Assembly: GCA_002633025.1 (NCBI GenBank)
Contig: NMRB01000648.1
Coordinates: forward strand, 31,208-95,207
Length of the DNA: 64,000 nucleotides
Source: Notospermus geniculatus
Lineage: Eukaryota > Nemertea > Pilidiophora > Heteronemertea > Lineidae
Direction of reading: 5' to 3'
In this document: positions 34,681 through 45,215 of the stretch, one piece after another
How the letters are laid out: the number at the start of each line of letters is the position of its first letter
Position numbering within the stretch: the first letter of the stretch is position 1
Made by a program: the position numbers and the translations under genes
Notes under the pieces: model-generated
What the model saw: the letters and a program-made list of their open reading frames with translations, nothing else
What the model was told of the DNA's origin: nothing
The model's database searches: none

Positions 34681-36087
34681 ACTAAAACCCAGTCGACCTA
34701 CATGACAGAATCTGTTGACTGGAAGGATTGTATAAAGTAAGGGTTCAACTTTACAAGGGACAGCAGATCAGGCTGAGACCAGTGACACTTCATGTAAAAA
34801 CACGGCCTTGACAGACTGAGTCTGAACAAGTCAGTACAGCACTGACCAAATAAATTTTTCAACATAACTCCATATTTCAATATATACATGTAATTGACAA
34901 ATAATATTTAAATAAGTGGCCAAAAATTTGAAACGTCATTTCATTTCAATTCTGTTGCCACACAGTGACCGTCATTAGCTAATTAGGTCATAAAACCTCC
35001 TGACCTAATTAAGTCTTAACTCAACAGGAAAATAAAACATTGAACTTTTTAAAGGGAATTAACTAACAACAGGACTTCAAAAAACATTTTATGTATAGTT
35101 TATTGATGCAAAATATTTTTTCTTCTGCATTTCCTACAACTGTATCTCCTTTTGAATTGCCTATTCTTGTAAATTGCATCTCATCATCTTTATAGAGTGC
35201 TTAGAAAATATCTTATACATTATTTTATACTGGTACATGATTTTATACATTCAAATGGTATTTTTATACATTATTTTATACATCATTTTATTTGATTGAT
35301 TTATTTTTATATAATCTTCTATTTATTTTTATTCATTTATTTATTTATTCATTTTTATTTATTTATTTTAGTTTTTATTTATTTTTATTTATTTATTTAT
35401 TTTATTAATTTTATTTTCATTTATTTTTATTTTATAATTTATTTTATCTTATTTTATTTTATACGTCATTACATATTTCATACATTGTTTTATACATCAT
35501 TTTGTGTGTTGTTTTTTGTGCTCTATGCCGGATATTTATACATTATTTTAGCACTTTACAACAAATAAATTATTATGATGATTATTATTAAAATAATCAA
35601 GAAACACTCTTCGATCATGGTGTCATGCATGCTCCATGCACAGTGTCCTTAAACTTTGTAGCCACCATGACCCACTGTTGGCCACCGTGGCAAAATTAGC
35701 TGAGGTCATTTTTACATGAATGTAAAAAGTAAGCAATATATTTGGTTTTGAACTTTTCTGGAAATGATGTCATGCATAATGCATGCATGGACATATAGGA
35801 TTCTGTAAAAGACACAAAAAACTTGTAATAATTGAGCCCATCATCATTATTAGCCACCATGCCTGCAATAGCTACAGGTCATCAATTTGAATGTCAAATA
35901 AAAAGTGAGGCAGTAAGTAGACTATGACGAGAGAACACATCTGCCACACAATCACAATCTCATGCATGCACTGACATGCACAATTCTGCAAAAAAATAAA
36001 CAAAAGACATACAGCTCATCTAGTTTGTCATTCCAAAGTACTGTGTTGTGTATCAGTAGCTGGTTACAAATATATAATGTGTAAATG
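34681..36087. repeat. Direct duplication, copy B (about 1.4 kb)
   Basis: This matches 32810-34107. Copy B holds about 29 extra bases near 34765-34790 and about 40 near 35620-35660, so the two copies are not identical. Confidence 0.9.
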
Positions 36088-36689
36088 ACCATGGAATAGG
36101 CCATAAAGGAGATTTAAAATAATCAATATTGTCATCATTTCAGTGTTAACCCTTAATTTGCAACCAGGAAGTTGCATTGCGAATTCTGCAGTTTTGAATA
36201 GGGTATCAAAAAGAGTGTGTGAAAATGACATCCCTTGTTCATCATTGCTACCGAGGGACGTGGGCAGGGCAGGGGGGGTAAGGTTTGGTCCGTGCGCTGA
36301 GGGCGCGATGAAGCTGGGGGAGTGTAAAAGAGTGTAAGGCTCTTGTACGACATTTAATACTCCTTAATAAAGTTAAGTTTTGGGTTTACAATTGATACAT
36401 GGTAAAGGTACGTTAAAGACAGGAATAACTAGAATTTGCATTTGTCAGTTCTGCAGTTTCCATATTTTTGTCCTTACTGATGAGGTAGAGATGAGGCTGG
36501 GGATAAGGTGTCTGATGATAAGTTAAAGTTTGGGGTTTATAGCCTGATGCTGCTGCTGAATGCATCATGAAACAGACAAGTGCGTGGAGGCCACAAGTGT
36601 TTAAATTTTTGTTTTTCATTACAAAATACCTGTCGATGCAGACTTTCTCAGTCTATACATACACATGTACATGCAAATAAGACAAGTCA

Positions 36690-36798
36690 GGACCCATATT
36701 CATAAAAGAACTTAAGTCTAAGTGTGATACTTATCTTTTGTGTTGAACAAAGGATAAGTGTCACACTTAGACTTAAGTACTTTTATGAATATGGGTCC
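36690..36798. mobile_element. Fold-back MITE, GGACCCATATTCATAAAA family, copy 1
   Basis: GGACCCATATTCATAAAAG is inverted at the right, with inner arms CTTAAGTCTAAGTGTGATAC and GTGTCACACTTAGACTTAAG and a short loop TTGTGTTGAACAA. Copies lie at 38138-38240 and 38242-38356. Confidence 0.92.
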
Positions 36799-36799
36799 T

Positions 36800-36907
36800 G
36801 GGGCCTATTTCATTAAGTGACTTTAAGCTAATGGTACCATTAACTCAATGCATTTAACATTGGTTAAAGGTACCATTAGCATAAAGTCACTTTATTAAAC
36901 AGGCCCC
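36800..36907. mobile_element. Fold-back MITE, GGGGCCTGTTTCATAAAG family, copy 2
   Basis: GGGGCCTATTTCATTAAGTG pairs with the reversed right GGGGCCTGTTTAATAAAGTG. It starts one base after the end of the element at 36690-36798. Confidence 0.92.
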
Positions 36908-36918
36908 AGTGTTCATTG

Positions 36919-37193
36919 AATACACAGTTTGCGAAATTAGCGGCCGCCATTTTTTTGTGGAAATTAGCCGAATTTTTCAAATATATTTCGAATATACATG
37001 TATTTTATTAGCTGCTTGCTTGCTAAAATATCTTTATGCAGTTCTAAGTGCTTTCTGTATGAACGTTCTTTCTTTGAAAGCCTCTGATAGTGCAAAATCC
37101 CATTGAAAAAGCCCAACCAATGGCAAAAGCACAAATTAAAATGGCAAAAGCACAAATTAAAATGGCGGCCGCTTATTTTGCAAACTGTGTATT
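36919..37193. mobile_element. Fold-back element with GCGGCCGC arms
   Basis: AATACACAGTTTGCGAAATT with AGCGGCCGCCATTTTT is inverted at the right end (AAAATGGCGGCCGCTTATTT, then TGCAAACTGTGTATT). A 19-bp ATGGCAAAAGCACAAATTA is duplicated in tandem near the right arm. The open frame from 37090 reads from this element into flanking DNA. Confidence 0.8.
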
Positions 37194-37680
37194 GGGACCC
37201 ACGAACTTGCCAGAAATAAGTCTCACTAAAAACATCAAAATAAAGTACTACATACCATTAACCATGTCACTCCTCTTCTCCAAAAATGTCCTTCCGTTTT
37301 TGAATGATTTGGAGACTATTCTAGCCTATTCTGAACTTTGTTTCCTGACGTTACTGGATGAAGGACTTGTTCTACCAGCAGAAAGCTGCCTTGAATCTTG
37401 TCAAGCTCTGTATGCAATGAAGGCCGACTGTGAATGTCCACAGAACTGGTGACGTAACAGTGTCCGAAAACTATTACAGGCCCTCTTGATCATAATGTGG
37501 CTTTGAATAGCATTGGTGGAACCACAATAAAGGAGTTCAATCACGAATGGAACCCTCAACTAAGATCAGTGAACTTGGGGTTGTAAAGGGTACAGCGTGT
37601 TCATTTCAATAGCACACCACCCAATTCTATTTTTACCAACAAAGGCTGGACAAACATTAGATAAGAAATACATGTTACAA
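37194..37680. other. Open stretch after the fold-back, no gene assigned
   Basis: An open plus-strand frame continues to 37452 (ending ...ADCECPQNW). Its last 80 codons look less repetitive than the surroundings, but match nothing that I recognise and have no clear splice sites. Confidence 0.25.
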
Positions 37681-37815
37681 AGGTCGGGTTCACATAGAGC
37701 TACACGCTGCACGGATATGTGCCGGCGAACAATGGCTTCACAAAGGCTTTGACCATGAAACTTTTGTTTGCAAGCCGTGTCCGTGCAGCCTGTAGCTCTC
37801 TGTGAACCCGGCCTA
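37681..37815. mobile_element. Fold-back MITE, AGGTCGGGTTCACATAGAGC ends
   Basis: AGGTCGGGTTCACATAGAGC pairs with the reversed right AGGCCGGGTTCACAGAGAGC. The arms continue TACACGCTGCACGGATATG against TACAGGCTGCACGGACACG. Confidence 0.87.
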
Positions 37816-38020
37816 AGTGACCACACATTGTCGAAGGTGCATGAGGCAGAACGAAAGCAATGTTGGACAAACACAATGAAATTGACAAGTACGGTGTCAT
37901 TCGGGTGGTTTGCTATTCTACACCAAGGTGGGACAGGAAAACCTGCCTAGGAATGTTTGGCAAACCCATAGACATTCTTTAGGTATGCATGGTCAAATTT
38001 CTTGTAAACATAAACAAGGA

Positions 38021-38130
38021 CCTAGCTGTTTCATAAAGTGACTTTAAGCTGTTGGTACCATTAACTTCAATGCATTTTCCATTTGGTTAATGGTACCATT
38101 AGCTTAAAGTCACTTTCTAAAACAGGCCCC
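38021..38130. mobile_element. Fold-back MITE, GGGGCCTGTTTCATAAAG family, copy 3
   Basis: CTAGCTGTTTCATAAAGTGA pairs with the reversed right GGGGCCTGTTTTAGAAAGTG, with the inner TGGTACCATTAACTTCAATG shared with copy 1. Confidence 0.9.
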
Positions 38131-38137
38131 TGGCCCT

Positions 38138-38240
38138 GGGTCGGTATTCATAAACATACTTAAGTCAAAGTGTGATACTTATCTTTTGTGTTTAACAAAG
38201 GATAAGTGTTATACTTAAGTAGTTTTATGAATATGGCCCC
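38138..38240. mobile_element. Fold-back MITE, GGACCCATATTCATAAAA family, copy 2
   Basis: GGGTCGGTATTCATAAACAT pairs with the reversed right GGGGCCATATTCATAAAACT. The loop TTGTGTTTAACAA is as in copy 1. Confidence 0.9.
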
Positions 38241-38241
38241 T

Positions 38242-38356
38242 GGGCCCGTATTCATAAAACTACTTAAGTCTAAGTGTGACACTTATCCTTTGTTCAAAAC
38301 AAAAGATAAGTATCACACTTTGACTTAAGTAGTTTTAGTTTTATGAATATGGACCC
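38242..38356. mobile_element. Fold-back MITE, GGACCCATATTCATAAAA family, copy 3 (inverted)
   Basis: GGGCCCGTATTCATAAAACT pairs with the reversed right GGGTCCATATTCATAAAACT. The loop TTGTTCAAAACAA is the reverse of the other copies. It starts one base after copy 2 ends. Confidence 0.9.
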
Positions 38357-39484
38357 TGGTCCTTAGTTCAAACCTAGGATATTGAAGAAAGCAACACAAA
38401 TATATGCCTTGATGAATTTTATTGATTCTATCATTCTTCACTTACACCAAATTCACAAATACATACATGTACAATGACCATAATACAGTGTGCATCAAAA
38501 ATAATGCGACCATTCCCCGACGTCAGAAGTATCAGAAAAGCCACATATTTTCTGACACACTCTGTATATCTGTATACCTTTCATCTCATCCCATACACTG
38601 AAGTCGCTGCACATTAAAATACAGCATGCTGTACAAGTTTTACAACCAAGTTAAGATGAGATGGCACCATATTTACATGTATCTATAAATCAGATAATCA
38701 GAAAATTCAATGTGGAATAGCGACTGACACCATCGAAAACTTTCATTTCACTCTATTTCAGCGAGTGGAATCGAATTTCAGTTTGCAATTAAAATATGAA
38801 GATATTGAATTTTCATTCTAACTGAACTTGGTAACTAAGGTTGATTACATGATTTATAATAAATATTGCAATCAATTAAACTTGAAATGTTGAAAGCGAT
38901 ATCACACTTCATTTCTAATATTCTCCCATATTTCGTGAAGTGTAAGAAAGAAAATTCTAGGTTTTTCAAAATACTTTTAACTGTGCTAATCAGTGGTAAC
39001 TTTTGACGACCTGAATGAAGTGTGAAAATATCAAAACAACTTCATTGTTGTGACAATTACCGGTACGGTATACATGTAGCCTCCAGGGTTATTAAGAATA
39101 TTTTCATAATAAACCTCTTCAACCCCACATACAACAGAGTTGAATTTACAGTATCAACTCTTACTCTTCATGCATTGATAATTTTAAGTATTTCTGAGTC
39201 GCCAACTGAGTATAACTGTTGGCGACATCTATTGATATGGCAACTGGCACTATTTGTGCCTGATAGTCTGAAAGTCATATGAATGTGCAGCACTGTCGGC
39301 ACAACGTCTTTAAAAGTGCTTTATACAGTCTCATGTGAGTCTCAGTCTCAATATGTTATGATAAACAGAAAATATTGCAACATCTGCATTCATTTTAATG
39401 CCGAGTCAGCAGAAAATTCAGTTGATGCCAAAATGATGATCAACACCAAGTCCAAACAGCTCCCCCTCACAAAAGAAATACATC
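38357..39484. other. Non-coding stretch
   Basis: AT-rich DNA. No exon, repeat structure or RNA gene was recognised. Confidence 0.4.
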
Positions 39485-39610
39485 AGGACTGACTGCACAG
39501 AAAGTCCGATAGTGCTACTGATGCCTATCAGAAGTTAGTTGTAACATATTTTCCCATTAACTAAACCGCCGATAGGCACCTACAGCACTATTGGACTTTC
39601 TGTGTGGTCG
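39485..39610. mobile_element. Fold-back MITE, CACAGAAAGTCCGATAGTGC family, copy 1
   Basis: GACTGCACAGAAAGTCCGAT pairs with the reversed right GACCACACAGAAAGTCCAAT, then AGTGCTACTGATGCCTATC pairs with GATAGGCACCTACAGCACT. Confidence 0.88.
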
Positions 39611-39611
39611 C

Positions 39612-39819
39612 CTTGGACTGACCACACAGAAAGTCCGATAGTGCTACTGGTGCCAGGGTGTCTGCCAGAAATTTTTTTGAGGGCACTAATTTCATCAAAA
39701 TCAGCAAAAGACCCATGAAATTAAAGCAAATTGCCCTTTTCCGCACCCTCTGGCGGAAACTGGGTGCCTATTGGCAGTTAGGCACCGAAAGCACTATCGG
39801 ACTTTCTGTGCAGTTGGCG
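39612..39819. mobile_element. Fold-back MITE, CACAGAAAGTCCGATAGTGC family, copy 2 with insertion
   Basis: The ends are the same as the preceding copy, with only about 2 bp between the two. The centre (about 39655-39765) is replaced by a different fold-back unit (AGGGTGTCTGCCAGAAATTT, reversed CACCCAGTTTCCGCCAGAG), related to 42470-42590. Confidence 0.8.
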
Positions 39820-40131
39820 CTGGCCTCCTGCATGGTACCATAACATTTCTGGTATTTGACACCAAAAAAAACCCTCACAGACAAGTATTTCATCTTGAAA
39901 TTAAATGACAACAACATTCACCCCTCCCCAGGATACAGTACGTCTGCTTCTGTGCATCAACAGAATTTTAATCTGGTCCCTTAAAGGTGTCAATCATTTA
40001 GTGCCTCAAAATTATATACAAGTGTTTATAATAAATACATTTTTACAAAGATTCTCTATCACTATAAATAATATACACACCTGGTTGGTTCTTAACAATT
40101 GAGATTGATTAAGAACAATAAATCAAGAATG

Positions 40132-40286
40132 AATCATTAACTGATCAATCCTCAATCATTAACTGATCAATCCTCAATCATTAACTGATCAATCCTCAGC
40201 TGATCCAATCATTAACTGATCAATCATTTGCTGATGATTATCAGCTGATCAATCAATAGGTGATCAATCATTAACCGATCAACATC
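40132..40286. repeat. Minisatellite, AATCATTAACTGATCAATCCTC unit
   Basis: At least four near-identical 22-bp units are followed by degenerate ones containing CTGATCAATCA. Confidence 0.9.
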
Positions 40287-40461
40287 TAAAGGAATGCACC
40301 AAAAGAAGCAATCAGAAAACAATCAGAAATGGAGAGCAGCAAATGTGGATAATTAAATATTGCACAAAAACTGCCCGTAATGTTTCCATCATTTTGCTGT
40401 CAAGAAGCCCAGTTCCAGCCGACAAGAAAAACCCATACGGTGGCTTGTTACCTAACATTGT

Positions 40462-40637
40462 CAGGGGCGGATCCAAGATTTCGGAAGAGAAGGAGCGCAC
40501 TGTGCTAGAAACACTGAAATCTGTAGTGAATTTCAATGATTTGCTCCAAATTTCAGGATTTCATGGTCCGCGATTTTACACTTTGTTGGCCAAAAGGGGG
40601 CCGTGTGGTGGGTGCACCCCCCTTGGATCCGCGCCTG
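40462..40637 (-). mobile_element. GGATCC-ended about 165-bp repeat, copy 4
   Basis: CAGGGGCGGATCCAAGATTT at the left and CCTTGGATCCGCGCCTG at the right, in reverse orientation to copies 1-3. Confidence 0.87.
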
Positions 40638-41089
40638 ATTGTGCAGCATAGCCTAGTCCTGTTTTAAACTCCTCTTTCATTTTGCCCTCATTAGGGGTAA
40701 AAGGGAGTATGGTTGATGGTTGTTGTCACTCAGGATTAGAAGCACTTCACCGCATTTTTTTCAAGGACTTTCCATGCTCTTTTCAAGGTCATAATAATAA
40801 TTAATGGATTTCTGGGACAAATTCCAACAAATTGATGAATGAGAACCCGGGCATTGCAAACATTGGCAATTGCAACAAGATACAGCGTACATTTCAAAAG
40901 ACTTTGAAATGGAATTTTAAGTGCTCTCAGAAAGAAGATCAGTTATTTATCTACCACTGTTTCATTCATAAAAGATTTTTCAGTTTTTTTTCACATGGCA
41001 TTTTTAAAGGGCTTTTCCATTATTTTTTATGGCCCCTAAAATGAATTGAAGGTTTTCAAGGACGACTATGAACCCTGTGATTGAGATCG

Positions 41090-41385
41090 TTGAAGTTAAA
41101 GTTAACGTTTTGGGTTTATAGTTTGATATCAACAGCGGTAGAGGTGTCATCCGACTTTACACTTTAACCCCAGTCTATCCTGAAACCTTTCAGTAGAACT
41201 CAGATGAGCTGCTCATTAAGCGCTACAATCCGAGCATTTCCGACTTTACCCATTTATACACCTGGGTGGAGAGAGGCCAGTGAGGAAAAGAGACTTGCCC
41301 AAAGTCTCACGCCCAGTGGGATTCGAACCCAGGACCCTCTGACCACTAGTCGGAGGCCCGAACCACTACACCACCGTGGCTCGTT
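41090..41385 (-). mobile_element. tRNA-derived SINE
   Basis: On the minus strand the head contains TGGTGTAGTGGTTCGG and the B box GGTTCGAATCC. The body GACTTTGGGCAAGTCTCTTT and CACCCAGGTGTATAAATGGG parallels the SINE at 29021. The limits of the left end are uncertain. Confidence 0.75.
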
Positions 41386-41909
41386 GCAATATTAGACATG
41401 CAGCCAAAGAATCATTTTATCGATGAAACTACAAGATTTTTACAATCAAGCAAAAGGTAACCACATGTATCAATGATCTCACTGGTTTTGCTTTTCAGGT
41501 GAACGATAGATCTTCATGTCTGCAGATTTTCTCAGTGCAGCTTCAATCTCGAAGTTCTCCACACACAAGCACTTCAGATGAAGCGGAGAGCTCACACAAA
41601 TGTCAATACGGCAGGATGGTTATTGATTACCTGGAATTTGATTGGTGGAGCACGGTCACGTGACATAAATATTACGCCGGTGGAGATAATGCAAGAAGAG
41701 GATGGAAGATGGACAAGTGAGAAATGTAACGATGAGCCGAGGAGATGACTAAACGCAGCAGAACCATCACCAAATGAAACTGACATCGTCAGATTATACA
41801 CCCACGGTGAAGAAAAAATTGTTCTCTTTGTAAGGGTGTGTGATTAAAAACATGCACGCTTGATAACTTAACCCTTTAATGCCTAGAGATTATTCCAAAT
41901 GAAATCAGG

Positions 41910-42245
41910 TCAATCAGGGTTCCTGCAGCTCTACTCTGTGACAATAAAATTTAAGAGTCCTTTTTAAGACTTTCAAGGCTTTTTATTGGAAAATCATACC
42001 AGTATGTGGGTTAGGCAATGGGCTAGTCACTGTGATCAATGTGACGGTTGCCTGCAAAAACAACTCTCTGAGAAAAATAACCAAGTTTTTAAAAAAATTC
42101 ACAACACTCTGAAAATGAAATTTAAGAGTTTTTTTAGACCTCAAGAGCTAAAGTGTGAAATTCCAGACATTTAAGGCCTTGAAAACGCTTTTTCATACCG
42201 GTACGTTAAGACTTTTCAAGGATGCGCGGGGGAAACCTGGTCATA
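41910..42245. mobile_element. Degenerate TTTAAGACTTTT-type element
   Basis: CAGGGTTCCTGCAGCTCTAC at the left and CGCGGGGGAAACCTG at the right flank several TTTAAGAGT/GTTAAGACTTTTCAAGG runs. It resembles the element at 27811-28249 and a fragment at 49600-49660. Confidence 0.5.
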
Positions 42246-42469
42246 GAAAGTCAATGGCAAATAAGATCAGAACGATTTCACTGAATTTGTCACTGGCAAA
42301 TTCACAGGGGTGGGGTGGGGTGCACCTGCCCTGGGCCTCCTCTATTTGGAGACAGAAATCACTGAAATTGCATCGAAAAAGTTTCAGGAAAAAGTTTTCG
42401 CAATTAAATGATCATGACATTTTAATCTCGAAGGGCCGGGTACCCTCTTTCTCTGAATCTGCATGCCCC

Positions 42470-42590
42470 CGCAGTGTTTCCGGCAGAGGAACAGACAAGG
42501 GCCATTTTCTTTAAATTCATGGGGTTTTTGTTGTTTTTGAAGAATTTAGTACCGGTACCCTCAAAAAAATTTCTGGCAGAGACCCTGCCC
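42470..42590 (-). mobile_element. AGGGTCTCTGCCAGAAATTT-type repeat fragment
   Basis: The reverse complement of AAATTTCTGGCAGAGACCCT at the right, together with TTTCCGGCAGAGGAACAGAC at the left, matches the insert inside 39612-39819. Confidence 0.5.
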
Positions 42591-42810
42591 CGAGTTGTAA
42601 GAGCCAGAACAGCTAGGACTTCATACCCATAAGAGCCAATATTATCATCAGGTTACCTTCTTGATTTCATTACATTGAGGAATCTCAGAAAAAAACTTGC
42701 CTGAGAGTGTACAACCACAAAAATAATTCAGTGGTTGAAAAGTGACTTTGCAAGTTTGTTCCAGCCAGAATACACAGGACAACCCAGCCGTAAAGGGCCA
42801 GTACTATCCC

Positions 42811-42938
42811 AAGGCCCGTATGCACCAACGCCAATTAACCCTAACTTCAGCTTAAGGCCAACAGGGACAATGGAAGTACAATAGAAGATGTGTGGGTAAC
42901 CAAGTCAGGGTTAAACTCCGTTGGTGCATACGGGCCTT
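42811..42938. mobile_element. Fold-back MITE, AAGGCCCGTATGCACCAACG ends
   Basis: Twenty bases are perfectly inverted at both ends (AAGGCCCGTATGCACCAACG), followed by TTAACCCTAACT against TTAACCCTGACT. It is related in its end formula to the element at 945-1047 but has a different interior. Confidence 0.93.
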
Positions 42939-43179
42939 AAGCTGGGAATCCACCACTGATTTTCAAGCTGATTTTGCGTTGCGACTTGCTTTGCAACTGG
43001 GCACTCGATCGCCGTAGTGGACTCGCTAGACGTGATTTCCACCAATGGCGAATATGTGGTCAATTTCAGTCAGCAATCGGACGGCGACCGGCATCATTTC
43101 CTTGCAATCGTATTCAATCGCAGGTAGCAGGTTGCAAAGCAAGTCGCAATGCAGAAAATCAGCAGTGGATTCCCAGCTT
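42939..43179. mobile_element. Fold-back MITE, AAGCTGGGAATCCACCACTG ends
   Basis: AAGCTGGGAATCCACCACTG pairs with the reversed right AAGCTGGGAATCCACTGCTG. The arms continue GCGTTGCGACTTGCTTTGCA against GCATTGCGACTTGCTTTGCA. It directly abuts the element ending at 42938. Confidence 0.9.
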
Positions 43180-43893
43180 TAGGGTACCTTTCTAATCTTG
43201 ATCTCATTTCATTGTAGAATCAAAGATAAACCAGCAGTACAAATAAATCACAAAATGATAGAGCACAGATTAATAACCATTGAGTTAGACCTATCATAAA
43301 GTGTACCATCTGACACAACAGAATCATAACAGATAGACAGTTTAACGTCAATAACATTGCACTGCTGAATAGCGACAATACACAAAGTGTATAAGAATTT
43401 TACGGAAAATGCACCTTCCGCGCCGACCTACATTCAAAACGCTGTCACCACAACAAAACAGCCCATTTCGGCAGTATTTTCTTCACTACAGAAAATCTTG
43501 TAATATGCTCTCTACAATACCAACGAAGTGAGACGTGACACGCTTCGGTGACCGACCCTGTCATGCTCTACTGACCCGCGGACTAAACAGGCCATGCAAA
43601 ATAAACACATTTTCAAGATGCAAATTGCAAAAGTTGTCATTTCACTGCAAAATAACTATAAAGCATCGTATCGATTATGATAATACACCGAAACCAATGA
43701 CCTGTATAGCATGAACACAAACTGCACTGTGTCTCCCACAAAAGAAAGTCCTTTCTTCGAGTAGGAAATTTCCATTCTTGCTTGTAGATCGTGAGCAGAA
43801 TCACCAGGAGGTCAGAGAGGGATATTTCAAGCCAGCATTTTTACTTATAATGGGAATTAGTTGGGGACAAATATCAACAATTATGAATCCATA
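43180..43893. other. Non-coding stretch
   Basis: No exon or repeat structure was recognised. Confidence 0.4.
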
Positions 43894-44098
43894 TATGTGA
43901 CCCGGCACAGCAAAATGAGTCGGAAGTCGCACAGAAGAAGGCCGAAGGGGGAACCAGACAGCAACCACAGAAATCGACCAAGTCAAATTTCACAATAGAC
44001 AGACAATCCTGAAATTAGCGAACCGTTGGTGTCACCTTGGACATGTTGGGTCTTCTTATGTGCGCATTCCGACTCATTTTGTCATGCCGGGTCACATA
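43894..44098. mobile_element. Fold-back MITE, TATGTGACCC family, copy 2
   Basis: TATGTGACCCGGCACAGCAA is perfectly inverted with TTGTCATGCCGGGTCACATA, apart from CA/TG changes. The interior shares AATTTCACAATAGACAGACA with the copies at 8459 and 54262. Confidence 0.85.
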
Positions 44099-44311
44099 CG
44101 TGACCCTCCACAGCAAAATCAGTCGCATGTCGCTCTTATAGCTTGGCAGGTTAAGACCAAATACCGATACTTTCAATATTGTCTGTCTGTTATGAAATCT
44201 GAAATAATCTACATGATTGTATTTCTTCCATTCTCTCCTGGTGTCACCTTAGTTCGTGGTGGCTCACCTTCTGAGCGACATGCGACTGGTTCTGCTGTGG
44301 AGGGTCACATA
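44097..44311. mobile_element. Fold-back MITE, TATGTGACCC family, copy 3
   Basis: CGTGACCCTCCACAGCAAAA pairs with the reversed right TATGTGACCCTCCACAGCAG. It lies immediately after copy 2, sharing the junction CACATACGTG. Confidence 0.87.
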
Positions 44312-44993
44312 TTGCCAAAACAAATGCACTTAAAGCCCCACTGTATTCAATCTGAAAAACGCAAATCATCGCCGCGATTCTTGACGTCAGTGCACGACGT
44401 CAGTGTAGTGTAAAAATGTACTACGCTCTATCTCAATGCATTAGAGCTCTCCCTGCGCTGTTTTTTCAATGTGTGTTGAAAACTAGGCCTTGATTCTTTA
44501 AAGTAAGTATCAGGCAAGCATTTTGGAGACCTTCACGAGACCCTGGGACCTCCACCAACACTCTCCTAACATTTTGAAAATACCGTGAAATTCAATACAG
44601 AGGGGCTTTAAGTTTGAAAACTACATATTCGGCATCAGTCGATACAAGGGATGATTGTGGAGTAGAGGAATGGTACAGAGTATGGTACTAGAGTATGGTA
44701 CAGAAAGAAAGAATTACAACTCATCTGCCACCAGCTTCGAGAAGAGAGAATTTTCTGCCAAGTTTTTTGATTGCTAGGAAATGAATTGGAAGAATTTTGA
44801 AGAAATATTCTTCAGATAGTTTGTAGGAATAAACTTTCTTCAAACATTTTTTAATCAACAAAGCAGGATGTGAAAAAACTTTGACAGAAGATACTGTCTG
44901 CTGGAGGGAGGAGAAAAGTTAAAGGAAGTGAATATTTGACGGGGAAACTATTATGATTTTCAGCACAAAATTTGAGCCTGAAACTTTACACAT

Positions 44994-45215
44994 CAATGAG
45001 GAGGTCGCCTAATTTTTCTACCATTTGATGGCGCTGCAACCGTATCCACTTTTCCACTGTGACGTCGTACGGAACGTCAACGTCACACTGCCGTGACGTT
45101 GTGGCTTCATGCTCGCACCTCACATTGCCACAGAGATTACGTCCTGAAGACAATGAAAAGGCCTGATACGGTCGCAGCGACATCTTTCCGTGGAGAAAAG
45201 GCGACCTCCTCATTG
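44994..45215. mobile_element. Fold-back MITE, CAATGAGGAGGTCGCCT ends
   Basis: CAATGAGGAGGTCGCCT is perfectly inverted at the right end. The arms continue GATGGCGCTGCAACCGTATC against GATGTCGCTGCGACCGTATC. CGTCACGG-type palindromes lie in the centre. Confidence 0.88.

Noticed and set aside
34097-34740. Open frames of about 200 codons across 34108-34680
   Set aside because: They consist of unknown bases of an assembly gap.
33433-35568. Hydrophobic frames (FIYLFIHFYLF-like)
   Set aside because: They are translations of TTTATTTATTTTTATTTA low-complexity DNA.
37090-37452. 120-codon plus-strand frame
   Set aside because: It begins inside the fold-back arm of 36919-37193; the remainder has no family or splice support.
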